In this document: positions 11,719 through 24,787 of the stretch, piece by piece
Position numbering within the stretch: the first letter of the stretch is position 1
How the letters are laid out: each line of letters opens with the position of its first letter
NCBI RefSeq assembly: GCF_021155775.2
Contig: NC_060235.2
Location: 795,501-859,500, forward strand
Direction: 5' to 3'
Origin: Neodiprion pinetum
Taxonomy: Eukaryota > Arthropoda > Insecta > Hymenoptera > Diprionidae
DNA: 64,000 nucleotides
Position numbers and translations under genes: made by a program
Notes under the pieces: model-generated
The model's database searches: none
What the model was told of the DNA's origin: nothing
Seen by the model: only the letters and a program-made list of their open reading frames with translations

Positions 11719-13083
11719 TAAGTCTATATATATATATATATATATTCGATATTAAATCCGGGGGATGAAATTAATTCGGATTTATGTATCATATACCTTC
11801 TGCAATATCGAGAGAGGAGGGTGATTTGTCCTCGGTGTTTTTCTTCGTGTTTTTGTTTCTCTTTTACGTGATATCCTCAAAGGTATGGGTACCGCAATTC
11901 AATGAAAGTAAATTGTTATTCAAAGGAAAGATAATTACTTGACGAAATATTTCACTTTTTCCGGTCGTCGCAATCTATCGTGCAACTAGTGTAACGTCAG
12001 TGCAGGATGAAACAAAAAAAAAGGGAAATAAATATTTGTTGGGTTTAAGATAATTAAAAACGAGTCGTATGCGTCTACGTAAAAGTCTCGAGGTCGATTG
12101 AATAAACAAGTGATTGTACAAATGTAACAAGAATATCGAGGAGCTTTTCATTCGGAATAAAGAAAATCACGGGCAACATTGACTCTCGCATGTTAACCAA
12201 ATTCATTTCAACGAATACTGTGACGAACCTTCCGCGGATATGCGAAACGAGTTTTGATCCTCCCAATTTTCTAATTATACTCGGTATGAAAATCCGGCGC
12301 AGCGACAGCGGCAGCGGAACGGTATTTAATATTACCCCGAGAGAGAAAATAAAACGTCGGTTAAATAAAATCGGGCTTACATGAGAAAAATAATTCGAGC
12401 GAGGAGGGAGGGAAATTGGTTGGGTGTTTGGATTGGAGAGGATGTCGTGAAGGGGTCCTCGGTGTCCAGGACACGCGACGTCACACGCCGTTGTTGAGAG
12501 GAACTCTCGTCTCGCCGGCTGTCAAGCTGCTGCAGTGCCGACAGGGTGAATCCGTTTAATCAATTCCAGATGATCCGGAGCCGAGTGTAATGGCTGAAAA
12601 TTGCCGTTTCGAAAAGTATACTCAGCGTTAAAGAATCGCCCATCAAACGCTGCGGATTCTTCGGATGATTATAAAATTATACGAAATTCGCAAACTGTCG
12701 CGAATATTATTCCTGCCTTCTCAGGTGAGCATTCGCCGTGTAAGTAGACGGAATAAAATAGCCACACGCTGCAGGCTGCCGCCCGAACAAAGCGCGAGTC
12801 GAGCCTCTAATGACGGAATCGAACTACCCTTAACGAACCGCAATAATTACCACCGTGCGACAAAAGGCGCCGGAGTGACAAAAGGAGAGAGTCGCTTTTG
12901 TAACGCGAGGATGAAAAAGTCGAGAATTAATTATAATCACGAACGTATAACGTGTCAGACTTCGTCTTCGGTTCGCACGATTTTATAAATAAATACATCC
13001 TCAAACGCGTCGAATATTCTCGACCGGTTTTCACCGAAGGAATTGGAGAGAAAATAGGATTTCGGTAATGCACGATACACCCT
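10801..13083. other. Non-coding AT-rich stretch, no gene recognised
   Basis: No conserved coding sequence seen. The main landmark is a split TA microsatellite at 11676-11745. Open frames are all about 60-110 codons with no domain. Confidence 0.5.
11676..11745. repeat. TA dinucleotide microsatellite, interrupted
   Basis: Two long alternating TA tracts separated by a short non-repeat segment at about 11715-11723. Confidence 0.95.
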
Positions 13084-13085
13084 AG

Positions 13086-13740
13086 GGCGGTCCTTATTTG
13101 GGGGTTGGAAAAATTTTCATTGGTACGCCTACCGGATCTGTTCCGAATTATTAAAAAAAAATCTGTGTAAAGTTTAAAGCCTCTACGTCAACTCGAACAC
13201 CTGCCTCTAAGCTCCGAAAGTTTTAAATGTAAGGCACATGTAGTTTTTATAACAAGGTATTTCGTTTTGTATGACTCTGGTATAAATTAAAAGACCGATT
13301 TGAAACTTGGCAGACTAGTTGCATATAGTGATAAGAACAAAACCTGAGAATTTCAAAATTTTGCAATCATCGTTCCCTTATATATATATAGAATAATGAT
13401 GTTAATAAAAATGATGTTATTAAGTTTGCGTTAAAAAAGAAATATGTTACAAAATTATGATAAAATTTTGAAATTTTCAGGTTTTGCGTCTATCATTATG
13501 ACCAACAGCTCTGCCAAATTTCAAAGTCGGTCCCTTAATTTGTACCAAAGTCATACAAAACGAAATAACTGGTTATAAAAGCTACACGTATTTTACATTT
13601 AAAACGTTCAGAGCTTAGAAGCACGTGTTCCAGTTGACGTAGAAGCTTGAAGCTATACAGGGATTTTTTTTCAACGTTTCGAATCGGGTCCAGATGACGT
13701 TCCAATGAAAATTTGTCCAAGCCCCGAATAAGGACCACCC
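13086..13740. mobile_element. 655-bp palindromic element with TA target duplication (Tc1/mariner-type MITE)
   Basis: The ends are long inverted repeats: the left begins GGGCGGTCCTTATTTGGGG and the right, reverse-complemented, begins GGGTGGTCCTTATTCGGGG. Homology continues inward with few mismatches for roughly 290 bp per arm, to a short AT-rich centre around 13380-13430. The dinucleotide TA flanks it on both sides (13084-13085 and 13741-13742), as expected for Tc1/mariner-type integration. No transposase is encoded; open frames in it are shadows of the arms. The arms differ at many positions, so it is not a recent insertion. Confidence 0.85.
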
Positions 13741-13742
13741 TA

Positions 13743-16683
13743 AATTACACACCTGCTCGTTTTAGGCATATTTATTCTGCGGCACCGCTTAGCGGAAAGC
13801 AATCTTCTTACTACTATTCGCTGGCACAAATGGTAAACGGAAGCTCGGCCGATTAAGGGATTAGCTAGGGGAACAAAATACGCGCTGAAACCTCCCGCCG
13901 AGATGACAATGCGGGTGGCGAATGCCTCCTTTCTATTACGTCGCATTCCGCGTCGATTTCACGATTTTCCCCTGCGAGAAATCGCGTATTTATTTTGTCG
14001 ACGAGAATAATTTATTTAAATCTCGGATGCGGCGATTAAAAAAATAGATAAAACTTTCGACCGACTATCCGGTAATCGTCTCGAGGTTTCGGGCACTCAG
14101 GCTAATGCTCGACTAACGAGTACTACCGTAAAGCTGACAACGCACTTCCAGGACGGTAGGTACAAGCAACGCCGAGGATAAGACGACGACGCGCCTCCTG
14201 CAGCCTGGCAAGACAAAGAGATATTTACGCCGGTCGTTCACGTGCCCGTTGAACTCTGGAAACTTGGTTAGACTTTATGACCACCGTAAAACCGTAATAC
14301 CTAGATAGGTAGAGAAAATCAATTCGTACCAATGAGTCATGGAAACGGAAATGGAAATTAGAATACCGGGCTCATGCGGAGCTTCCCTGCTTCCATGGTA
14401 CCATCAAAATTCTTATCGATCATCGCTCTGCGTCTTAAGGTTGGGCCGCTGGTACCCGCGCCGACCGGAAGTTCGTGCAGCCTTATTCAATTCAGCTCTG
14501 TGTAGGTATCGCTGTACGTACAGGTAAAGCACAGGTATGCCCGATAGCTGAGACCCGAATTAACGAGACACGCGTGTTTATCGTCAATTTGCATATCACG
14601 TGTATTTTATACGTTCGCATCGCGTTCAGAATCGGCGATAAAAAGAATTTACACATTCGTTATCCTTATTACCCAGTTGTATCAAGAGCGGCCGATATCC
14701 CTTCGCGATAACGCCGAACAACCGACGGAAAAATCAATCCGCCCGTAAATGACGCGCCACTTTTTTTCCCGAACGGCTAATGAAGAGGACAAGTTCGTCC
14801 GCTGCAGGCAGCGGAACGCGCGTGTCGAGTTAAATGATGGATGACGACGTGAATCGATTCGACATCCGGTCCGCTTGACAGGTGTATTAGGATGCCTCTG
14901 TGACGTGCAAGGATCGACGTATACCGGGAGCCGATTATGACACCCGACGATCAACGCTGCTCCTTCTATTCGTTGTCTCCCTTTCTCCTTCTCACCGCTA
15001 CAGTCAATCTTTCCCCTTTTCAATTTTTAATCTCGCCAAACGGGAACTCTCCAACGATCTCCCATAGCTGATTGTGAGTCGTTTACAGGCCGTTCCGACT
15101 ATTTTTAAAGAACTAATGAAAGCCAGCTCGCATCCTGTCCGACAACTCCGACCAGACGCGAACGCTCTTCCGCTCGCTGTACGATGGAGAAAAGTCAGTC
15201 GAGAAATTATCACGTATTGAAATAAGTGTGTTGAAACTGTAAGCGAAAAAATGGTTCCAAATCTCTTGTTATCGGTGCATTTTTACACAGAATTCAACGG
15301 CCGCTGACACCGAGATATAAACTAGGCTTAATCTCGCCGCCCAACGGGAATGAAACACGCAAGACTGCCGTGCGGTGAAGCTCGAACTCCATTCTCGGAT
15401 GCGTGGGTTCAAGGGAACAATTATTCCCGATACTGCGGATGATTCCTCGTACTTGAAGAGACGAGTAACGGAAATACGTATTTCTGTCTCAGTCAGTTGG
15501 AGTGAGGAATAATTACCGACTTCCTTGTTACCTTTGACAAGAATTTTGGGTTTTTGAAACGGCTCGCCAGAGAGAAGATTAACGTTCGCTTCTGAGGTAA
15601 ATGAGCGGCGATGATGTTCCTGTATTAGTAACCATCTGACGCCGGGTGAAATATATCCGTGTGTAATTAGAAATTCGATAAAATAAATCTCCTCGTAAGT
15701 TTCCGTCTCGTTCGGTGACGTTACGTACGGAGATGAGGCGCAGGGCATAAAGCGTCGGCGCATGAGCTCCGTAGAAACACGTACGGCGGAATGTACGCAA
15801 TTAAGCGGGATATACATCTTATGGGAATAAATTTACACCTGCAACTTATAAATCCTTCCAATTAGATTAACGAGGCCAATTACTTACCTCGCCTAATATA
15901 ATGTACAGTCGGAGGGACGAGAGGGTTGAACAGCGCGAGAATTTAATTCTCGCCCAAAGACTATCGGTTCATTTCTCCCTCGAATAAGAATAAGAAAAAG
16001 ATGGAGAAGGGCAAGAGAGAAAGTGAATCAACGAATCCGGAAAAGGGGAACGAGAGCCGAGAAGTCCGGATCAAGGGGAGGTTTTCGCGCTAATTCGACG
16101 CCTGCCGAAAGTCGTAAAATAGTGCGTGACTCATGGTGATGGAGATGCGGATCAGGGATGTTTCGCAGGGTTAAGCCGGCGTCTCGAGAACCCGCGGACG
16201 AACCCACATGAAACGGGCACGTACATCTTCTACGGCTGGGGGTGCGATTACGATGATGACGGTCGGAAGCTGGAGTGTCACACGCCGCAACGCGGAAGCC
16301 CATTTCCGGTTCGAGTGGGCCGACCGGCGAGTTGACCGAGTTCGCTCCGCCGAAACCGAATTAAAACTTCCAACTTCCAACATTGAACTTTTCAACTCCT
16401 CGGTCGGGTTGATCAAATGAGCGCTGACAAATTGTGGAACGGCTGAGGTTTTTTTTTTTTTACGTCATCCGCGACGTCGTGGTTGTAACGAATACGGGAC
16501 CGAAAATGGCTCGGTAAGTCTGAGTGAAGAGAGGGTAAGTACCACGATGTTGAGAAAATAAATTTCATAATTATTTCACGTGAACATATTATGACACTAC
16601 TACATATGATCTAGAAATGTATGATCTACGGTTAGAATGATTGGTCGTATTTGTATTTGGCTCGTTCGAAGGTGGTCCTTTCT
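13743..16683. other. Non-coding stretch, no gene recognised
   Basis: No domain or splice-flanked conserved exon is visible. The longest open frame (15269-15817, minus) has no recognisable motif and is probably chance. The final part, up to 16683, should contain the 3' UTR of the minus-strand gene that starts at 17743. I do not see a canonical AATAAA there within the first 150 bp. Confidence 0.45.
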
Positions 16684-17743
16684 CTACCACTTCTTGCTCG
16701 GTACGTTGTACGTGTATCCATCGCTGCCGGAATTACCAGCAACGTACGAACTCTGGACTCCGGGGTATACCGAGCTCCTGTAGCTGTCGCTGGATATTCC
16801 GGAAATCGAGCCCGCGGAACCGAATCCGAACGAGTTCTGGCCCACGTAAGATCCGATTCCAGAGTTGAAGTTGGCGACGGGTGCGGCGTAGCTGACGACA
16901 CCGGAGTTAATCGCGGAATTTGCCTCGACGGAAACCGGGACTCCGTAGGTCTGGCGAACTGCGACTGGGACCGGGATCGGGTACGGGACGCGGACCGCTT
17001 GCGGGACCAGGACGGGAACAGGCCTGTCGACGGGCACGGGGTAGGGCCTGGTAACCTGAACGGGAACCGGCTGGGCGACGGGGACTGGAACGGGACGTCT
17101 GTACTCCACTGGAACCAATTGCGGGACGCGGACCGGTACCGTCCGGGTGACTTCGACCGGGTGTGGAACTCGCACTCCGACCTCGACCACTCGGTTTATC
17201 ACCGTTCCGGTTATCGGTTCAGAGCTGCTCGACACTTGACGGGCTCCGACGATGGTGTTGGCCGATCCACCGTTGTAGGCACCGTAGCCGCTGTTGACGA
17301 ATCCGCCGCTGTAGCCGTTGCCGATGATTCCGTTGCTGTAACCGTTGCTGATGATTCCACTGCCGTAGCCGTTGTTGATGACTCCGTTGCCGATGACTCC
17401 GTTACTGTAGACTCCGTTGCCGTAGACTCCGTTGCCGTAGACTCCGTTGCTGTAGACTCCGTTGCCGTATCCGTTGCCGATGACTCCGCTGCTGTAACCG
17501 TTGTTGATGGGGTAAGCGTTGCTGGAGATGACGTCCGCGGCCGAGCTGCTGGAGGCGTCGAGGTAGGCGCCACGTCTGGAATGGTTTTTATCGGCTTCCT
17601 TGGCGATGGCGCCGACGGCCAAGAGGCAGAGCTGAAAAGTGAAGCGTCGCTTGTTAAAGATATTCGTCTATCAACTGCGGGGTGGGATCGTCGAGCGCCG
17701 AATGCGGCTTACGTTGTACCATACTCACGAGAAAAACGCGCAT
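16684..17743 (-). CDS. Secreted low-complexity structural protein (Asn-Gly and Val-Pro repeats), two exons
   Basis: Exon 1 is 17729-17743, encoding only MRVFL and ending at a consensus donor (GTGAGT). Exon 2 is 17631-16684, after a CACTTTTCAG acceptor. Total 320 aa. Joining the exons makes a signal peptide (MRVFLLCLLAVGAIAKEAD), which supports the model. A micro-exon carrying the start of the signal peptide is common in insect cuticle genes. Residues about 49-113 are tandem repeats of the SNGVYGNG type. Residues about 159-238 are a Val-Pro block (PVPVPV, RPYPVPVDRPVPV) with regularly spaced Arg. The C-terminus is Ser/Gly/Tyr-rich and ends YTYNVPSKKW. The composition fits an extracellular matrix protein such as cuticle or eggshell. 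No Rebers-Riddiford chitin-binding motif is present. Function is inferred from composition only. The open frame on the opposite strand is a by-product of the repeats. Confidence 0.8.
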
Positions 17744-17770
17744 TTTGTGCTTGATGCGGGAGACGCCGAG

Positions 17771-17811
17771 AGATGAGTGTGCCTTCGATGATCGGTTTGC
17801 CGGTTTTTATA
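17771..17811 (-). promoter_or_regulatory. TATA box and initiator of the low-complexity protein gene
   Basis: On the minus strand TATAAAAA occupies 17811-17804. About 33 bp downstream lies an initiator-like ACTCATC (about 17778-17772), which would give a 5' UTR of roughly 30 nt before the ATG at 17743. This is the spacing expected of a strongly regulated insect structural gene. Confidence 0.65.
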
Positions 17812-20800
17812 CCGTTTTTGCCGCTCGGTGGTCGGGATGAACGACGGAAACTTTCACTCTTGACGATAGGCACACGCCCTGCCGATGTCGGACGCTTGAG
17901 AGATGATCCCATCGGATTGTGTATTGACATAACAGCCAACGACAAGAGGATCGAGTGGGGACACGCGACCGGTTGTCACCTGCCGACTGTTGGCCCCTGC
18001 ACCGAAAGGTTTCTAATTCCAATTCATGATTCGCGTTCTCTTATTTCGGCCCGAAAGACCGCACCGTCTCTCGAACGCGGTCCTGAATTGTTTGATCAAT
18101 GAACGAAGGATTAATAACGGCTCTGCACTTGATTGTTCTTCGTCGTCGTAAAGCTCCACCGGCATGTTTGCCGAGCCGTAAAACGACGCCGATTTACTCC
18201 GGGTACTTGTTAATTTGATTTACTTATTCAGAATCGGGACGCGGCAGCGGCTTCGGCTCGGACTGAATAGTTTATTGCCGGATACCAACGCGTCGACGGA
18301 GATGCAGAGGCCGTGTTCAACAATCCACGGTATCACCGTTTTATAACTCTATCGCAAATTCTCCGTTACGTTCGGCTATCGCATCTCTTGCAAGCTAAAC
18401 TCGATGCGAGTCCTCCGGCTAATGGCTCGACCCCGAGACGAACCTAATCGTAAGCAATATGCACGTGATCTGGACTCATGTCCCAACCGTTGTTGCATCA
18501 TAAAAATATGTCTATGGAATATCGAAAAGGAAAACTAAAATTGTTGGCTCATTCTCGACGGCGCTTGGTACGTAAGGTATAGACGTAAAAATAAATAGAA
18601 AATATAAATATTTTCCTACCTCCTTCAGGTTTTACGACAGTTGTACTTTTACAGTATTTCTCACAAATTTTTCGAGTAGCAACTTGAAGAGCAAAAAGGT
18701 AAAAAACGAAGCAGCCTGATGACCAGACACGAGAATCGTGGCTCATGAATTCGTGAATAGATAATGTCTCTCAGTTTGGCGAACCGACCCTTGTTCTCTA
18801 GTATACGAAGTTGGAGCGGAACTAGCTGGCAACAAAAAAACAACTCTGTAAACCGGGTTTTGATGTGGCCGAGGATATAAAATAATTCGCCCCTCGGAAG
18901 ACTCGGCCCTTATACGCGTCCTGGCTAACGCAGCCAGGTCGTAAATGTAAGTTTACGAGTTATCTCCAGTGCGGCTGGAGAACCTACTGCAGAACTACAC
19001 CTACAGTTAGAGGTAATTTATTAAAAGTTTCGCAATAAATTGTCAGGCTAAGCCGCGCGTGCGGCACTCGGAGGCCTGACGAAACCCATGCGCACCCCAT
19101 GACCATGCCCCAAGTGGAAAAATCCAGCACTCGCATGGGTCGGACTCCTTATTCCCTGATCGGTGACTAGTGAAAGTGACGAATTTCCACCCCGCCGACG
19201 AGAGTCGGTCTGGGTCCCTTAACCCGAGAGATCGATACGAGTCCGAACAGCCCGGTACGAGGCGACCACCCTTAAGTTCGAAAAGAACCGGAAGCTCGGT
19301 GGGAAATATTCTCGATTCGGTTCCCGCCATTATTCGGTCTCCGCTGTTTCCCGTCTCGAGCCGAAGGTATTGGGTCTCTTACCGCATACGGTTGCGTAAT
19401 TTCGTTCAGAAGCATCTCTCGAAATTCCATCGATCTGGTTCCAGTCTTGGATCATCGTTACCTCAGTTCTCTCCCAATTCCCCGACTATCGATGGTGCAA
19501 TTATTCGGCGATGTACGGGGCGCAGGGGGAACCGTTGAACCGAACTCACTCAAAGCGATCTCGGACTCTCTAATTGCGTTAGATTGATACCACATCATCT
19601 GTATATTCAATAGACAGCCCTCCTCTAGCCCTTTAGGTACGCCTAGTTTGATTTTCATCGAGCGAATTGAACGCCCGGACGAATAGTGGATAACGAAGAT
19701 CGAGCCGGTTGACAAAATTGAAATAATCGCGAAGTGTTTCGATTACTAAATTGTCCTATCATTTGACACTGTTTAACCGAGGAATCTGTCTACCTATTCC
19801 CGGAGCCGCATCAAATTATTGCGTATAATTAACGAACGTTATACGCTAACGATAACCTCGATCCTTCCGTTTCAAAGCCTCGGGCAAAGCGTTTCGTTTC
19901 TCGCTGAAATATCAGTTAAAGTTTTCTTATCAGAAATGTCGTAAAGTGTTAAAAAAAAGTGCACCAATCCCCACAGACATCTAGCTTTTACCGTTATTCT
20001 CAATAGCATTTTTTTTTTTCTGCAACTGACAATCAGGCAACATTTTCTTTACTTGCGAAAGGTCAAGATTCTCGAATTTGTTGTTACGGCAATATTATTC
20101 CCACAGGCTTCAAAGGGTAATACCACTTTCGGATTTTCGAAAAATCTTCTTTTTTGTCGACTTATACAATATTTTAGGGTGGTAAAAACAATATCCATTT
20201 TGTTCGGTGATGAAATCTTTTTCAAAAGGTTCAATTCTCGATTTTGTCACAGTGCGTTGTAGCGCGCGTTGAATGCTCGTAAAATTTTAAACGCATTTTT
20301 CTCGACCCCACTTTTTTCAAACTAGGAGGGCAGATTACTGGAACACCGTTGCACGGATCGTTTTGAAATTTTGACAGTAGCTTCACAATTACACTATCTG
20401 CGGAAGTGCGCAGCCGATTTTTCATTTAGTATAAACTTTTTTTTACATCAACAATTTGCCGTTTATTTTTTGGCCAATAATCGATTCCTTTCAACGAAAG
20501 TGCACCATTTCTACAAACTTTGATCAAAACAAACCCTTGCGCGCCTTCATAGGCAATAATATATACATTATAAATTTTTTTGATTTTTTGTTCCAAGTCT
20601 TATACTTTAACAGAAATTCGTCCTCTCGCGAAGGAGTTTAAAAGAAGTCTATTTCAAAGATTGGCTCTGCGTCGCAATTTTGCATAAATATAATTTTTTT
20701 AATACTTCAATACGTGTCGAATAAACCCTCTGAAAAGAAATCCGATCCTATTCTCCGTACTCACCCCTTGAGCATTAACGTGATTTACAATAACAAACGA

Positions 20801-22953
20801 CAAACCGATATTTACGACTACGAATGGGTTAATGATACAACGAGCTTCTCTTCCCCATATCACAAACAGGTCGCGACGCTCCGCTTCAGCCCCTGAGTGA
20901 GTACGTCTTCAGATTCTAATTGATACATAGCTGTATAGGTGTAATTGCCGCGGGCCAATAACCATAACGGGGCTTAGAGTGCAGGAGTTTGTGAAGTTTA
21001 GAATTTAGAGCTGACGCTCACTTAACGAGGGAGTTTCAGCCCGGCTCTACAAGCCCGATATAATAATAGCACAGATATAATAATTATCACAGCACGGTTA
21101 CTAGCCACGGGTACGTGTACGTATAAATTCCCGCGTATCAAGGGCAGGTGTGTAAACAAATTTCGGGAAAACTGTTTGTTAAGATTTTCCACCGTCGTGT
21201 TCTCTGTGCCGGATTCACCGATTTCTTCGCTCCCTTGCATCTCCGTTCCGCAATCGTTCTCATTGTTGTTTAATAAAAAATTGCCGTCAATATTTCTACA
21301 ATTTTACGGAGAAAACTTTCTCGTTCGGCGAGGTTAAAATACTCGTTGAGGAAAATTATTTAAAATTAATAAAAATATCTCCAGAACGATGCGAAAAATG
21401 AATACATGCTTATGTCGCGTGTAACACACGATGTTCGCTAACGTATCTGATATTTTTCATTACGTACAGAATCCGGCATTCGGGGGATTTAGGAGACCCT
21501 GCGTGGCGGTAATTAGTGGGAAATGCAATTAGTAGTACTTGATTAAAACTACTTGTCGGTCGCAGCCAGCTCGAGCGGTGTGCCGTGTCTGCGTGGAGGG
21601 TAAAAATTTCAATGCTTCGTGCACGGTTTTATTTTTTTCCCCTTTTCATTCAACCTCGAGTCTGCAAATTTGTCCAATTCTCCGACCTTATCTCGCGCGG
21701 ATCGTTAAGCTTGGGTAACGTCATCGGGTGTAAATGTCAAGCGCATTTTGACACAATCGAAGCAGTTGGCTCAGAGTGGCAATTCGGTACGAATGTACAG
21801 CGATAATCGCTACGTAAAATTCGAAACGATCACCGGCAATAATCCAACAGAGCGCAGGTGTCAATTTCGACAGCGCGGACCTTGTGGGAAAAGAAAGTTT
21901 TCAAACGGCTTGATTTCTGCCTTGATTTAATGACCGTTGCTGTCACGAGCTTCGTTTCTGGTAAGCATATATCACGGCCGGAAATTAAGTGAAATTCATC
22001 TAACCGTTCTTCATTCCGCGATTTCAGTATTAAGAACACGAATCGAGGGCACCTTTACCGATTTTTCGACATTCGTTCATTACCAATCCGTCGTTGAATT
22101 TTAGCGATGGTTTTTTTTTAAGGAGAAGCTCTCTGATTTCCTAATTTTTTAATATTCCATCTAACGTTGCTCAATCTTCAAGGGAATATATTATCATTGA
22201 TCAGGTAGTTAGGATCGTTTTTTCATGTATTTGCGAACGATAAGCATGATTGCGACAAAGATTTTATCCGCGTTTCGTAAACGCTTCGATGATTCGCATT
22301 CGATGCTCGGACACTTCGAAGACGGGTGAATAAAAAGAGATTATAAAAAAAATTAAACGAACGAAAAGGAAGAGGAAAAATCCGAAGAAATACGGAGACT
22401 TTTCTTCTGTTTGAAGAACGACCTGCTCGCGCTAGGCGTAATCCGGGCAGCGTCTTGAACTGGTTTGGGAATTAGTTTTTGGCAACGTTCCGAGAGAATT
22501 AAACGTCCCCGGTATACATATACACGCACCTACACATACATAAGGCAGGCAGGTATATAAAGAGGGCGGGGATCCAACCGTCGTATATATTTTCGCGGGG
22601 GAATAGACGTATAAAATGTGCGGCAGTCTTAAAATATCCGCAGTAATTTGTTGAATTCAACAGTTCAAATATTTATCTCGCAGCTCTGCAGATTCCTTGA
22701 TTCTCTTTTAATCTTTTGGCCCATGTTTAGCTCAGGAATTTATCGCGCTCGTACTCATGTTTCAAATCTTGATATTTCAAAGAAATTTCCGGAAACATTA
22801 ATATAACAATGAAAATGGGCCCGTCGATCGCGTCGATCGCGTCCAATGAAGGGCCGCTTCGTAATTGGATATCGTGATTGATCGGTACAAGCGGAAAGAT
22901 GAAGAAGCTAACGAAGGGTTAAACGCTTTTGTGAAACGAAGCTTAGCTTCATA
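17812..22953. other. Non-coding stretch, no gene recognised
   Basis: About 5 kb without supported coding sequence on either strand. The 19.9-20.7 kb part is AT-rich with poly-T/poly-A runs. A good TATA-like string (GTATATAAAGAGGGCGGGG) occurs at about 22552-22570, with no recognisable gene downstream before the transposon at 22954. Confidence 0.45.
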
Positions 22954-23266
22954 TTAAGGGGGGAGGGGGTAAAGCTTGGATGGTCTAGAATCATACCTAT
23001 TTTTAGAAGTTTGTTTCTAACGAAAATGACACCACTTGGAGCAATTTGAGTTTGAGGGCTTCATTATTTATAGTTTCAAGAACATTTTAGAAATTACTCG
23101 TTGAAATTAATAATAAAATGGCGGCATGGCGTGTATGAGTAGCGAACGACTCCGAACTCGAGAGCTTTTGCGGTGGCGCATTTCCTAACTTTTTCCAAAT
23201 TTTCTTTAAAAAAAAAAACTCCAAAAAATAGTTGTGATATTGGACCGTCCAAGCTGTACACCCTAA
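22954..23266. mobile_element. TTAA-flanked inverted-repeat element, family A copy 1 (internally deleted)
   Basis: Starts at TTAA (22954-22957) followed by a G-rich terminus and an arm of about 230 bp. The arm contains TTGGAGCAATTTGAG, AATGGCGGCATGGCG and CTTTTGCGGTGGCGCAT. The opposite end is a short inverted copy of the terminus (GGACCGTCCAAGCTGTACACC) closing at CTAA. Compared with the full copy at 38509-39220, the centre and most of the second arm are missing. No coding capacity. Confidence 0.75.
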
Positions 23267-24344
23267 GAAAATTGCCAATCTCATCGATTTCACCTGTTAT
23301 GCCGTATTCGTATAACGCACACCTGACGCAATACGACCTGCAGTATCGCGGCCGAAATTCCCCCCCAGCAGAGAGAGGGTGGGCTCGAATTACCCGATAA
23401 ACCGAACACCACCAAACCCCCGGTTCGTCGACTTCTCGTACCTCCCTGCACCCATGCCTCTGCGCAATTCCGAACAAGGATCACAACGAGGCGCTCGTAT
23501 TTCCTTGAAAAATTAAAATCATCGATCGAGCCGTCCCATTGTAGTCGATATGCGACAACAATCGCCGGTAACTGTGCCTAGAACCGAACTCGGGTTTCAA
23601 CAATCAGCTCGAAACGTTTACGTCTCACGTTTCTCGCGATGTTATCAAATACCGCGAAATGATACACAGGAATTAACTCTAGGTGACAACGTTTCATTCG
23701 CACATGGAGACGTTTATTTTAGCTTCTGACCGAACGGTAACGCAGAGAATTATTAAAAAAAAATTGCGGTAAGCACATTTTTTATGAATGGTATTTACAA
23801 AAGTCGACAGAGTGTGAAATTTTGTATGTAACGACAAAAATATTAAAACTGAATCGAGAGAAAAAAAAAAAAAAACATTTACGCATGTACATCGGTCACG
23901 TAATGAAAATTAAATTCCACCGCGATAAAACGAATTCTTTGAAAAAAAAAAAAATCTTTTTTCGTGGCGGCGGGCGGAAACTTCACCATGATTCCCGTTG
24001 CTAAAACCCCTTCAGCGAGTAGTAGCTGGTAGGTAATTTAATTGCGTAATAAAGAGGCAAAAATTAACGGCCGAATTTACACGGGTACGGTTGGTGGACC
24101 TGCGGAAGACTGAAAAAAAGGTAAAGAGAGAGAGGGAGAAGTTAAACAAAAAGAAGGGAAGGGAGGGGAAATGAAGTACAAGTATTTTAATTTCAAACCC
24201 GTACACGCATATGTATGATAATTAATGCACACAGAAGGTCGGGGGTGAAAAGTTGAGGGAGTGGAATTTCAGTCTGCGGGTTTGGATGATCTGAGCGGAG
24301 AACTGGCAACCCTTATTCTCGATATTTGTGGATTTACCCGGTTT
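23267..24344. other. Non-coding stretch between two family A elements
   Basis: No gene seen. Contains poly-A runs near 23863-23877 and 23942-23952. Confidence 0.5.
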
Positions 24345-24787
24345 GTAAGTAGAGACGACCACGTTTTCAATCCGGTGGCGTAGATTCTTCGGTAAATTTA
24401 TATCCCATCGAGTTGAAATTTTAAAGTGTTTTGTTGATGGTCTTATGTATTTGGAAAAAAAAAAATTTGTTTCAACTTTCGGACTAGGAGTTCGAAACCG
24501 AAAATGTGGTTTTAACTCAAAAAAATTCCTTCCATCTGTTACAAGTTGGACACTGACGTCAAAAGATGCGCCACCGCAAAAGCTCTCGATTTCGGAGTCG
24601 TTCGCTGCTTATACGCGCCATGCCGCCATTTTGTTATTAATTTCAATAGGAAAATTCTAAAATGTTGAAACAATAAATATTAAATCCGTCGCACTAAAAT
24701 TGCTCCCCAAGTGTTTACATTTTCTTTAAAAAATAAATCCTAAGAATAGGTGTGATTTTAGACCATCCAAGCTGTACCTCCCCTTAA
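24345..24787. mobile_element. TTAA-flanked inverted-repeat element, family A copy 2 (left arm missing)
   Basis: Matches the centre and right arm of the full copy at 38509-39220, in the same orientation. It begins near the internal motif CGACCACGTTTTCAAT, passes through ACAAGTTGGACACTGA and GATGCGCCACCGCAAAAG, and ends in CCCCTTAA, with TTAA at 24784-24787. The left arm is absent, so this is a truncated copy. Confidence 0.75.

Noticed and set aside
16651..17754. 367-codon plus-strand open frame rich in Asp, Val, Arg and Ser
   Set aside because: It is antisense to the secreted low-complexity gene. Its length is a by-product of that gene's codon repeats, and it has no start context, domain or signal peptide.
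22552..22570. TATATAAAGAGGGCGGGG promoter-like string
   Set aside because: No downstream coding sequence or poly(A) pairing before a transposon at 22954; TATA-like strings are expected by chance in AT-rich DNA.
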